Part shown: one piece after another, positions 21,863 through 32,162 of the stretch
Numbering within the stretch: the stretch's first letter is position 1
How the letters are laid out: each line of letters opens with the position of its first letter
NCBI GenBank assembly: GCA_012184525.1
Contig: WOFQ01000086.1
Location: 1 to 64,000, forward strand
Reading direction: 5' to 3'
Length of the DNA stretch: 64,000 nt
From: Xenoacremonium recifei
Lineage: Eukaryota > Ascomycota > Sordariomycetes > Hypocreales > Nectriaceae
Position numbers and translations under genes: made by a program
The notes under the pieces: model-generated
Database searches by the model: none
The model's input: the letters and a program-made list of their open reading frames with translations, nothing else
What the model was told of the DNA's origin: nothing

Positions 21863-22554
21863 TCATCCTACGATACGGCTAATCTTGGTTTCCACAAAGT
21901 ATTTCCCGTTTTCCACAACGAAGTGTGCGCTTCCTACAAATAACCCACTTTCTAGGTTCTTAAGGGGCTCTGATCCAGTCCCGAACTTGATCTGCGAAAG
22001 AGCCTTTCCGTAGCTTGTAGTTTTCGCATCAGGAGATCCCATCAAAATGGCCATGAACGCCTCATCGATCTGAATGATCCCCTTGTAGGAATACGTGAGA
22101 AGAGCTCCATCTTTGTTTCTGGTTGATGGTTATTCAAAGGATATCCTTGAACTAGAATGATGATTGAGAAGGTAGCAAACCTTAAGATTGCCCTGACATT
22201 AATCCGGGTATGAGTTTGGGACGGCTGCATAGTCACATAATCGGATCCATATACCATTTCGGCATCTAGGTATGTGCTAGACCCTGGCTCGCTTACGATG
22301 GTTCCGGATGCAATAGGCTTTTAACATAACGAGGGTTTCTCAGTCCAATATGCCGGCTTTTGCTTTCCTGATCAACGTACAACGATAGTGAGGGTTTCAC
22401 CACCAGATAGATTTCCTAGCAGTTGTTAGCTGTTGGGTTCAAGGTGAAGCAATCTGTCCTTGGGATATACAATCCTACCTATCTGATATCCTTCGCTTGG
22501 GTATAAACGGGCCGTGAATGCTGGCTCCAATGAGGGAAATCCAAGTGATTCCAT
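21863..22554 (-). CDS. DUF3237-like small protein
   Basis: Exons 22554-22479, 22415-22381, 22317-22181 and 22118-21863 join in phase to give 167 residues. The pattern is that of DUF3237 proteins: an N-terminal strand (LEPAFTARLYPS), a central pair (YLDAEMVYGSDYVTMQP and INVRAILRNKDGALLTYSYKG) and a C-terminal strand pair ending FVGSAHFVVENGKYFVETKI. Members are small beta-barrel-like proteins, frequent in fungal metabolite and aromatic-degradation loci, but without a well-defined reaction. It sits at the right edge of the oxidative cluster and probably belongs to it. Confidence 0.72.
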
Positions 22555-24050
22555 GGTATTATACTATAAACACTGTAGTTATCGTCAATATCCGGATACT
22601 CCGTAGAGGTGTTTGCAATGACCGAGACAGAGCTGAACAGATGCTAGAATTTTTGAAATAAGACTCCCGTTGCCCTCTGTAATGTTAACGCACTTCTGCG
22701 TACATTTGCATTATTAAGTACTTCCGCTCGGGGCCCTTCCACCGTGCTTGTCATGCTAGGTCGGGTATAAAGTCTCCGGTCCTCCGGCAATCGACAAGAT
22801 TCAACAAATTTAGAGGTGAAATAAGCCCAACAATAGAGCTTATAGCTGTCTCTAATTATTCTAATTATATATTCAAGATCAATTACGCACCGAAGCTAGT
22901 TGCGAGACTGATAGCCGTCTCTGTTTAGCCAAGACTATAGATTGTATAGAAACATAGAGATGTGCGACTACAGTGTCCTGCTTGAGATAGCATGGCCTCC
23001 CCTCGGTCATCCTACTGCCAGCATCACATCCTCAACTAAAGAAGTCATTGTATTAAAAGTGGAAATGCAACGCAGTCGACTTTGGATTATTAACTTATGC
23101 CGACCCACTGGCGAATTGCGACGGTTAATGGTCTACTCCTACATAGCGACAAGCTGTTCGGTAGTGCCTCAGGCTGCAACAATTGAAAGCTCGAGATATT
23201 TGACTGGTTCGTTCAGACTAAGTTTGGCCATGCTTTCATAGCGAACCGATAGCACTTATCGGAAAAATTCCTTTAATATACTTATGGTATAATTGGATAA
23301 TATTATCCAGATCTAAGTTTCTGGCGATCTCTATGGACAGCCTGTAAGGGACTTAACAGGCTTGCTTCCAGCCTTATTGAAAACAGCCCCTCCCACGCAA
23401 GCAAATAAGTACTGATAAATACTGTTATTCTTTTCACTATAATTCGCAGGATATTATATACCTAAGGCAGGCTTTTTAGGTATATTTATGCAGTAAGGTT
23501 TCCATCTTCACTTAATTTTTATCACCTCGTAATATTTCGAACCTTTAATGCAATATTAACACCCCTAATCTTCTATCAGCATCATTCCACATTCCTCGCT
23601 TGCGCCTTAGCTAACGTTTATCGCAGCATCTCTATATATAATCCTTCGACCGAGCGAAACCGCAATGAGCCCCTCCCGCAATAAGCCCCCCCGAGCCTCT
23701 AGAGATTGCCCGACGCGCATGGGCGAGTGCCTTTAATGAGGCACCATTCTCGTTACTGACCATATTCAAGTATGTATCTAAGAAGATCGATAATGCAAAC
23801 CAGGCAGAGTAGTAATCTGTACTAGACGTCCAGCCTCTGAAGAGAATCACCTTAGTGCAAATTGAGAATGACGGAGAAGAAAAACTCTGATATATATGGG
23901 CGGGAAATTCTAGATAATATACTTCTATTGCCCTACAGGTTTCTAATAAGCTTAAGTAGATATACCTAGTTATTTTCCCTTTTTAAGTATATAATATGGG
24001 ATATTATTATCTGGCAAGATGCAGCAAGACCGGAGTTATACTAGAAGTAC

Positions 24051-24148
24051 TAGTATTAGTATTAGTATTAGTATTAGTATTAGTATTAGTATTAGTATTA
24101 GTATTAGTATTAGTATTAGTATTAGTATTAGTATTAGTATTAGTATTA
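24051..24148. repeat. Hexanucleotide microsatellite (ATTAGT)n
   Basis: About 16 nearly perfect copies of a 6-bp unit, ATTAGT. In forward frames it translates to VLVL or SISI runs and in reverse to LILI, which produces spurious reading frames on both strands. Such tracts are usually length-variable between isolates. Confidence 0.95.
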
Positions 24149-24981
24149 TTCCAGGCGTGGCCATTTGTCGTAGGAGACAAAGCTGTATTGGATCTGGTTT
24201 AAGCCACCTCTCTATTTCCCAGAACAAGACAGTTATGACGGGATGAATGGGCTGGGACTCGAAAACCGTAATCGATTTGTTAAAGTCTAGACAGTGTCTT
24301 GCATATTCATTCGAGTTACTGGCTAGGTAAAGCCCGGACACATGGACTCCAAACCGTAGATATAGTAGAATCCCAGCCGAGAAAGTCAAAAGAAAAACTG
24401 ATAGACTAAGCCACCCTACCATAACTTTCATATTCCCCCGTTCGCTGGGCTGCGTGGAGCCCGATCAGCTGAGAGATCATAGGCACAACTCGCCTGGTCC
24501 GTTCCATCCTTTACCTCAGCATTAACACTAGCATGTTGCTTCTACCAAAGGTGAACTAACTTCAGTGCTCAGAGAGAATATCTACTCGTCTGCGTCGATG
24601 ACGAAATCACCAGAGCAGAGATGTCCGCCATTTTGTATAGCACTATTTCAGTGGGTCGACTTCCTCCAAGGACTCAGAAGATACTAACCATCTAGGCTCG
24701 ACTTCATCACTGGTTGGTGCAGCAAGACTGAGAGAGAAGAAGGCGGAGTAGAAGGTCAAAAAATGAAGCGTATAACGCATGATGTTTGGAATATAACGAA
24801 AAGTTTTCTAGTTACTCTGCTAGCAATTAGTGAACAAATGCACTTTGTAAGACAAGTTAAATCATGGGTCATCAAAGAGGACATTTATATATTAGAAGAT
24901 TGAATTCGAAACGGTCAATGCATTTGTCTTGTCCTATAATGGGAAAGTGCGCGTGGAATCTCTCGTGCAAAGGTCCCTGAG

Positions 24982-25216
24982 CTTGACCTTCCTAAATAAG
25001 GATACACCTTTTCTCAATGGTGGGAGCACTGATAAGACAGCCCGACCCGGCCTAGGCTAACTTCCTCGGGTCTTGCTATTGGAGACTGATCAACGATTGA
25101 CAAGTATTGATGCACATACAAGTCGTTGTGAAATCCTGATGAACCAACCCATATTCATATCCAGGCAGCAGACTTTCTCTTGCAAAAGTCCTCCAACTTG
25201 ACCTTCCTAAATAAGG
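24982..25216 (+). repeat. Pair of imperfect direct repeats
   Basis: Two copies of a roughly 50-bp sequence begin near 24963 and 25177. They share an exact 20-bp core, CTTGACCTTCCTAAATAAGG, at 24982-25001 and 25197-25216. A weaker third match (CTTGCATAAATAAGGCTG) occurs near 38241. This suggests remains of a dispersed element. Confidence 0.6.
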
Positions 25217-26848
25217 CTGCACCTATGCTTATTGATGGAATTATTAGTATGTTACTTAGCTTTCCTGTATCTGAGAGAAATACTAGTAGGTGCCGTTATA
25301 GCCGATATCCCTGTAATCGTTGAGAGGACGCTTCATGGTCCTAAAATTGATAGTCATCTAGCCAAAGGAAGCGCAGACGCGACAAACCTGAGTTGACACA
25401 TCGGACACCTCGCTTACCTACGGCTCGTCGACATCTGTGACAATCTCATTGCTGCTTAGCTCCTTTGGCGGGATGTTTCGTCCCGAAAGCGGAAGGCGTG
25501 AACATAACTAGGTGCCGCGGAACTTTGGGCATCTCAGCGTTTGCCTTGGTGATGTTCTCAACAAATCTATATGTCGACATCAATCGACATGGCCCTCAGT
25601 GACAACTGGCGGCAGCTTTTCTTGTTTCTATGGTTGCATTTGGGTATTCTTGGGTAAAGCTTCCGGGCCCATTCGTGGGCGAGCACAATGCGCACCTCAC
25701 GAAACAGCCCGTCGGCTGTCAAAGTCATCGCCCGATGCCTGCCTTGGTTCCGGCGCTACCTCATCAGGTCCCAAAACGATAGCAATAGTTGCCTCGTCAC
25801 CCCAGCTAGCCTGGGTTCAGCCAGTCGTCTTTCAGGTTTTCCGCGAATGACTGCGTGACTCCAAGCCGTACTATCCTATCAACAATCCCCTACGGCTTGA
25901 TCCTAGCCTTATCTTCTCACATACACCTCCCTCTCAATCCTCGGCCCATCGCACCAACGGTTGCCCTCCTATCTTGTTCCGCTTGCCTCAGCTCTATGCA
26001 ATCCACAAAACGATGGTGCTGGCGACGGTTTGGGTACCCACGCACATCCCTACAGCATTTTGTTCCTGGAACCTAAGCACTTCTGCTATACCGAGGTCGT
26101 CTTCGGCGAGGGTTTCATACCCCAACACTCCTTCTGATGGGAAGAAACCAGGATTACCACAAGATGGCTGCCAGTAACCTCGTACGTAATCGGGGCCTAA
26201 GCGGCCGCAGCTAGATACTGTGCGCCAGAGGAAGGTTAAAAGCCAGCCCATATATGTATTGCCATTAGATTGAGTCTTAAGCGAAGCTATAACGAGAAAC
26301 AAGACAGGCCTTTTAAGCACTCAATAATTACCACTTCCATCCTTGGCGTTATGGGCATTGATTCTTTATTTTTTTCTCTTTTGTGATAAATTTATGGTCG
26401 CTGTCTTGGCCTCTGCCAAACCCTGTCTCGTAGTCACTAGTAATGCCACTCCTCTCTAAGCACAGCTCTTGAACGATACCAATGATTTGTTTCGTGCTTA
26501 CCGTATGACTAGCAAAATAGACCGGCCGATTACGACACTTGCTCGGATCTCGCAACACAGCAACGAGAGCCTCGCCTGACAGCGCAAGCTGGCTAATGCT
26601 GTAGAGCTAATTACCAGAACCATAGCGTGAGATGATTCGTCTAGCGCTATAAATCTAGAGGAGGCTCTTTTCGATAGTTCAGCCTTACCAGGGCCCGACT
26701 ATAATGGCAATCCAGGAGATCTTGTCTCCAGAATCGGTTATCATACGCTCAAGCTCGCACTGGGGTTGAAGTAATCTAGGAGGGAAGACTACTAATTGTA
26801 TCTCCAATACTACCACCTTGCTCTACATAATGAAATGGAACCAAGCTA

Positions 26849-26849
<1 letters not shown>

Positions 26850-26880
<31 letters not shown>
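26850..26880. repeat. (AT)n dinucleotide microsatellite
   Basis: About 15 uninterrupted AT units in the gene-poor region, followed by the degenerate ACATATATCT. Confidence 0.95.
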
Positions 26881-26887
<7 letters not shown>

Positions 26888-27141
26888 TCTGAATCTCGCC
26901 TGAGTGCTATGAGACTTGGAAAGTCCAGTATTACGACACGGGATGTGCTCAACTAGTACAATGATGTAACCTATGTCCGACGCCGATGATTCAATAAAGA
27001 TTATGGGTTCTTAACAGCTGCTCTGATTGTATCGATACGTGCTAGAGGTACGTAACTTTAAATGGAACTCCAGTCTTATATGACTAGTCCATCGTGAGAT
27101 TTACCCTGCTAGAATGAATAGATTTATTTATTGATTTACAT

Positions 27142-29800
27142 CTAAAAGGAGGTATAGCCATTATCAATGATACCTCCTACCAATGTCCCTGGCTTGCGGT
27201 CACCAAGTTGTATATTGGTTGTGCTTTCAACATTTGCAAAACCTTCCACTCCATTCTGCTCACACTTAAATCGGCAAATCCGATCTACGCACGCCATGCC
27301 AAGATGCCAGCATGCTGAAGCTTTCGGGGCCTCTGCTTCGCAATCGATATCCAGAACCTCCCCTGTCGTTAGCTCCATTCTAACCTTGCCTCCTCGATTT
27401 GTGCAACTATCCACCTCCATATAAATAATAATATCCGTGTCCTTTGATAGCGTCACAACCCCATCTTGGACCACCCAGCCAAAGTTGCCAATTTGGTCGT
27501 TCACAGCAGCATGCCAGCGCAGCAGCCATGAACGAGAAGGTTTCCCCAGCTGTACCAACCAACCATCGATGCCCGTAAGCCGAATGGCCCCAGTCACGGG
27601 TACCCCATGCGTGATCCCGGATTGACAATCCCTCAATATCGTACGTCTTCCCACACATTGTCAAGTGGCCTGCCACTCGGCCAGGGATATCGAAGTGCGC
27701 TGTCGCAAAATCGTTATCCATGCTGCCATGTTTTGGGAAGCAGTCCACGTTTGGACCTGTGTCACGATGCACAATCCGCGCCTTAATCCCTTCAGTCGGC
27801 TCATTAATTGTCCATATATGCTCTCCATCCGGATACTTGACCGTACATGTGTCGTCTCCAGATCCAAAGCTCCCATCTGGGGGCTGGTCTACGGCGCGTA
27901 ATTTGTTCGACTGTACTCGCTTGAACATGCCCGTTGGGGTGATTAAATTTGTCCAGATGATCGCCTCTCCGCCACCGGGTCGGTTCGGTTCGTGGCCTAG
28001 CCTGTGGAAACCGCCAATGCGCTGCGTTGCATCCCACCAAACCAGCACGACACTGTTCTGCCAGTTCGGCACCGAGCCCACGGGCTGGCGCACATTTGCA
28101 TCATCACCCCGCACGATGAGAGCATTGGCCTGTGGGCCGTGGGTATCTGGCTTCACCGCCTTAGCCACGGCGGCTGGTTGATGATCATCGCCCTCTAGCC
28201 TGTTGATGGATGCAGCAGCAGTCATCATAGCTGCATGGCTAGGGTGACGTGACGTATACTCAAGACCGAGTCCCATGAAAGCACCTAGATAGCCATACTC
28301 GACCATCAGAAAGCGCACATCGTGACTATCGCCAACTATAAGGTTCCGAGTTGCACGGTTGAACGCGAGCATAGTGCGCAAAACGGCATATGCTTGTGCG
28401 AATGGGAAGTTCCCCTCACAAACAACAGGACCACCAGCATTATGATAATGCTCGAGAAATCTATCCCAAGAGTTTGACTTGCTGAGGAGAGGCTGTAAGT
28501 ACGCGAGGTCTTGTTCGGGCGACAGAAACTCAGCGGTTTCCCAGTCAAGGATGCCAGTAATATCGCCATCGACCTGCAAGAGGTTATGAATCGAGAAGTC
28601 GCCGTGGCTGAGAACTGGGACGCGATTGTCATTAGGAATATGGCTCCGCAACCAGCTCAACAGCCAGGTTGTAAATGGCGAGGGCAAATGCTCAACCTCT
28701 TTCACGTACTTGACCCAGTTCTCCAGGCTCCTGCGATAACGGTCGGCAACACTCATGCGTTTCACTTTTTTTATGTCCTCCCCGACCGACTCGAAATAGC
28801 CTGAGAATTTATCAAGGGGATACGAGTGCAGTCTCGCCAGCAATTCTGCCAATTGCTTCACAGTTTCTCCTTCGATGCTATAGGTTTCACTGCCTAGGTA
28901 AGTGCTTCCAATGGCACCTTCGAGCTTGGACATTGTATAAAAAGGTGCATCGATGCCGACGGGAGCATGGGCTGCTAGTTCGAACGGCCGTGGGCAGGGA
29001 AAGTCTGTATTGCGGCTTAGATCGCGTAACAGGGCGAATTCCTCCGCGACACGGAACGTTGAGCGCAAGATGATTGGTGAAGCATCTTCCTTGCGAATGA
29101 CTAAAGTTGTGTTCTCCTCGCCATCAAGTTCGGGATCTCGCACATCGCATGTATATGTTTGTTTGCCATGTCCACCAGCGAGTCGCGAGAGGCGTGTAAC
29201 TATGAGACGGGGTTGAGACCGAGAAGCCCGGAGAAAAGCTTCGACAGCCTCAGCATTGAGCTCATTTTCGGAAGAATCGTTTGATGTCTTTGGGTTGTCT
29301 TCGTTACCATGATCATCATAATACGATGACATGGCCCCCTGAGTCGCGATTGGGATTTGTGTATAGTATGCCGCCTCCCATTCAGCGGCACGGCGAAGAA
29401 GGGAGATTGATTCTGGAACACAAGCGGCAGACACTAGTTGCATCAAATTACAGATTCTCGTCGTCATCTCCTCATATTGATGAGAGAGTTCTTCAAATGT
29501 AGTATATTCAAGCTGAGCGACATCTTGAACGATACTATTCTCGTCAGTGGCTATTGAAGCTTTCAAGGCGGCTCGAAGATCTCTTTCCAGCTTTGTACCT
29601 GTTTCCAGAGAAGAAAGAAGCAGTGGACGAGTGCCATGGGACTTCGGGGAATATCGAGCGAGGAGATCAGCGATGACCGCAACAATGGTCTTATAACTAG
29701 TCTGAGCTTCGAGAGAGCTCTCAGGGAGATGAGGATGGACTTCTTGCTTAAGAGCCTTGAGACAAAGAGCGAGAGAGAGTGGTGTTGGTGTGAGCTTCAT
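27142..29800 (-). pseudogene. Fused APH-type phosphotransferase and CrtC/AttH-like (DUF7064/7065) protein with a one-base frameshift
   Basis: From the ATG at 29800 the frame encodes an N-terminal helical region, then a kinase-like phosphotransferase. An Ala/Gly-rich nucleotide loop (LAGGHGKQTY), the catalytic loop LSHGDFSIHN and the metal-binding ILDWETAEF are present. After a linker near residue 540 a second domain begins (VLVWWDATQRIGGFHRLG, then IEGLSIRDHAWGTRDWG), typical of the CrtC/AttH-like superfamily. The frame shifts near 27510-27520 in the sense sequence GCGCTGGCATGC. Dropping one G restores a continuous C-terminus that ends at 27142. The start at 29800 is favoured over a longer upstream frame because it aligns with the start of the paralogue at 32163. 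Either a recent pseudogene or an assembly error. The whole would be about 885 residues. Confidence 0.75.
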
Positions 29801-30744
29801 TGTCACATGGGGTTCAGTATCCTTGTCAGAAAGATTCAAGAAACAGCTCTCTATCGGCGTACTTAACCGTTTCATTCACAGATTAAATAATGAGAGGTGC
29901 GTTGCCATATTAAGTTTTCTGTCTACCTTTAGGAATGGAAAATATCTATCATTCTGTCTTATATCCGTGGGTGATGGCGCCGGCCCGGTTGAACCTTGCC
30001 CGGACACCTCTAATTAGCCAAAGCCTTCACTAAGTTCGGAGTTGTTCTGATTTCCATCATCTCCGGCGATGCGGAAGATGTTTCTAGCCGGTTCCGAAAT
30101 GGCTCCGAGTACCAATTGTAGAATTGAGTATGCTGTTAATTCTATGGCCCCGAGCGTAGAGAGACTTGGTACAAACCAGTGAGCTATACGATCCGGCCCG
30201 ACAAAGGTCCAGGCTCCGAGGATTACCTCGGTCCGACAGCGCAGCATTAAAACTCGCTTCTGGTACATAGGTACTGCGGTGTTGGGTTCATTACTGTAAA
30301 TCACGATAATTCTTGACGTTATCTCTTCTCGGTCAACCCCTGCAGGATTGTACAACTCCCGCTCAACACGTGACACTACGATTTATAAAGACCGTTCATA
30401 GTTTATCAGCAGTAACACACACCCTCAATGAGTATAGAGTTTAGCTAGATATTAGGAAACATCTAATTAAGGCCATCAGTGACAAAAAATTTACGGCAAT
30501 ACTACGAAGAAAGCTTGAGACGAGGGCTCGCGTTGCGTAGGTTGATTGTCCTATTCGCTTTGGCACCAAGCGGCTTTTAGCATCAAGACCTTGGCCGAGG
30601 GTGTCGCCCGAGTCAAAAATCATCTTGTGGAAATCATGGATAAAGGAAACACTATTGCGACTGGTATACGTGACACTGCTTCTACTACTACCAAAACCAT
30701 GATAAGAAAAGATATACTAGGAATAGAATCTCGTTCTAGGGGGT
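29801..30744. other. Intergenic region upstream of the fused gene
   Basis: About 940 bp between the fused gene start and the 3' end of the stand-alone CrtC-like gene, both on the minus strand. It should contain the fused gene's promoter. A 120-codon minus-strand frame at 30014-30376 shows no motif, no splice partner and no good start context, so it is not called. Confidence 0.45.
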
Positions 30745-31794
30745 TCAAGCTGTATCTGTCTTGGTTAGTCTGTCTTGTCTGTATCGCCAATACCGATGAT
30801 ACCAAGCCTCTTGGTAAACGTTATGAGTAATCCGTCCCTTGCTGTCTTTCCATTCATATACAGCGTCTATGAACATATTATTAGGCCAGGATGGCACATG
30901 TGCCATTGATATAGCTCGACCGTGTAAATTATAGACATCGCCATATTCGTCCGTGGCCTCAATTTCCTGCTCAACCGCTGCCCACAACAACGGATGGTAC
31001 CTGAGCACCTTGCGGACGACTCGAACTAGCTTTCGCACGTCGTCATCTCCTCGCACAATGTAGCCAAAGTGATGCGACGGCTTTTCGGGATCGACGGGGA
31101 ACACACTAGCCCAGTCGGGATTCGAGGCTGGGTCCTCATAACCGACTTGGTTGAAGCAGAAATCAGGCCCAAAAGCAATCGGTGACCAACCAACCGGTGG
31201 ATAGTTCACCTCGTCTTCAGTGCGCACCTGTCGCCAGGACCTGTCACGCGCCGCATAACAGTCTATTTTATACTGCTTTCCATTCAGAAGCAGATCTCCT
31301 TGGCAGTGCATAAGTTGCTCGAGGCCACCCGGTTTTTGACGAGAGTCAGTGTCGACATCCTCGCCGGGCATGACGTGAACACGAGGCAAAGCTTTGCAAA
31401 TAGCGGTTTGCATGAGGTCAAACGAAGTTTGGCCATCCTTGCTTTTGTATGTCAAGTGGACTATCGATCCAGGTTTCAAAAAATCGAAGATCAAGCCGTT
31501 TGCGACCTCAATCTTATTCCCGGTGACAATAGGTGGGGGAAGAGTGTTAATGAGATTGAAGTGTTCACAGTCGAGCGCGTGAATGTTGTCAAGCCCTTTA
31601 TGAATTGCTACTCCGCTGAAGCAGAGCTTGAAGTATGGTTGGACACGAAGATAAATGAAACATCCGATACGCTCTTCTGGAATTGAGAATCCAAAATAGT
31701 GGGTATGAATCGTGTGAGTATCCCACGGCTCGCTTGGCCTTGGTTCCGGGAACCAAAGATCAGCCTCTGGAGGTACGAGAGGCCGGGAAGACAT
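30745..31794 (-). CDS. CrtC/AttH-like (DUF7064/DUF7065-type) protein
   Basis: Single exon, 349 residues. Two beta-rich halves are apparent: an N-terminal one (HTHYFGFSIPEERIGCFIYL) and a C-terminal one (KQYKIDCYAARDRSWRQVR, then FGPDFCFNQVGYED). The RDxSW element matches the RDHAW of the fused gene's second domain. The family relates to hydroxyneurosporene synthase/AttH-like proteins, which add or remove water across isoprenoid double bonds or are uncharacterised. No signal peptide, so probably cytosolic. It is divergent from, and probably co-expressed with, the phosphotransferase at 32163. A functional partnership of the two is inferred from the neighbouring gene fusion. Confidence 0.8.
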   Translation of the reverse strand: MSSRPLVPPEADLWFPEPRPSEPWDTHTIHTHYFGFSIPEERIGCFIYLRVQPYFKLCFSGVAIHKGLDNIHALDCEHFNLINTLPPPIVTGNKIEVANGLIFDFLKPGSIVHLTYKSKDGQTSFDLMQTAICKALPRVHVMPGEDVDTDSRQKPGGLEQLMHCQGDLLLNGKQYKIDCYAARDRSWRQVRTEDEVNYPPVGWSPIAFGPDFCFNQVGYEDPASNPDWASVFPVDPEKPSHHFGYIVRGDDDVRKLVRVVRKVLRYHPLLWAAVEQEIEATDEYGDVYNLHGRAISMAHVPSWPNNMFIDAVYEWKDSKGRITHNVYQEAWYHRYWRYRQDRLTKTDTA

Positions 31795-32162
31795 TGTAGA
31801 GAATATGAGAGAACTTTAGGGACGTCCTGAAAAGTCTAGGAGTTTACCATGAGTTATTCATGTTGAAACTATGTTTAGAGAGAAAGTTGTACGAAACATG
31901 TTACTGTTTAGGTCGTTTTATCGTTCGGAGATTAGAGCTCCGCGGAGATGAGGGCGCCGGACTCCGGGAAACCTTGACCTCAATTCCTGGAGTGAGATGA
32001 AGATACCCGACCCCAGACCCAGAAACCCGGATCTTTCGATTGCCGACGCGGGGTAAAAACGGGACCAAGATCCAAGATATGTGTGCTTCCGGGTACAAAA
32101 GCCGAAGAAACGCGTCTATCTTGGTCGTTTAAACAAGCCACGTAATAGTTAAATACCGAAAA
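31795..32162. promoter_or_regulatory. Bidirectional promoter of the CrtC-like/phosphotransferase pair
   Basis: A 368-bp region between two divergent starts. It carries the perfect 10-bp palindrome CTCCGCGGAG at 31938-31947 and GTTTAAAC at about 32127-32134. The CTCCGCGG core recurs near 4957 and 6002 in the oxidative cluster. It is a candidate shared operator, by inference. Confidence 0.5.

Larger units (their letters stand above)
22555..27141. other. AT-rich, gene-poor region (about 4.6 kb)
   Basis: Stops are frequent in all frames and no reading frame has splice logic or a family signature. The stretch about 22830-24000 is very AT-rich and repetitive looking, and may be remains of a transposon degraded by RIP-type C-to-T mutation. 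I could not identify terminal repeats or a transposase. Distinct microsatellites and a short repeat within it are listed separately. Confidence 0.5.

Noticed and set aside
24019..24246. Reading frames made of VLVL, SISI or LILI repeats on both strands
   Set aside because: They are direct translations of the ATTAGT microsatellite and have no unique sequence.
27804..28181. Several frames opposite or out of phase with the fused gene
   Set aside because: They overlap the well-supported phosphotransferase/CrtC-like frame and show no motifs.
30014..30376. A 120-codon minus-strand frame
   Set aside because: No family motif, no start context and no splice partner; composition looks random.
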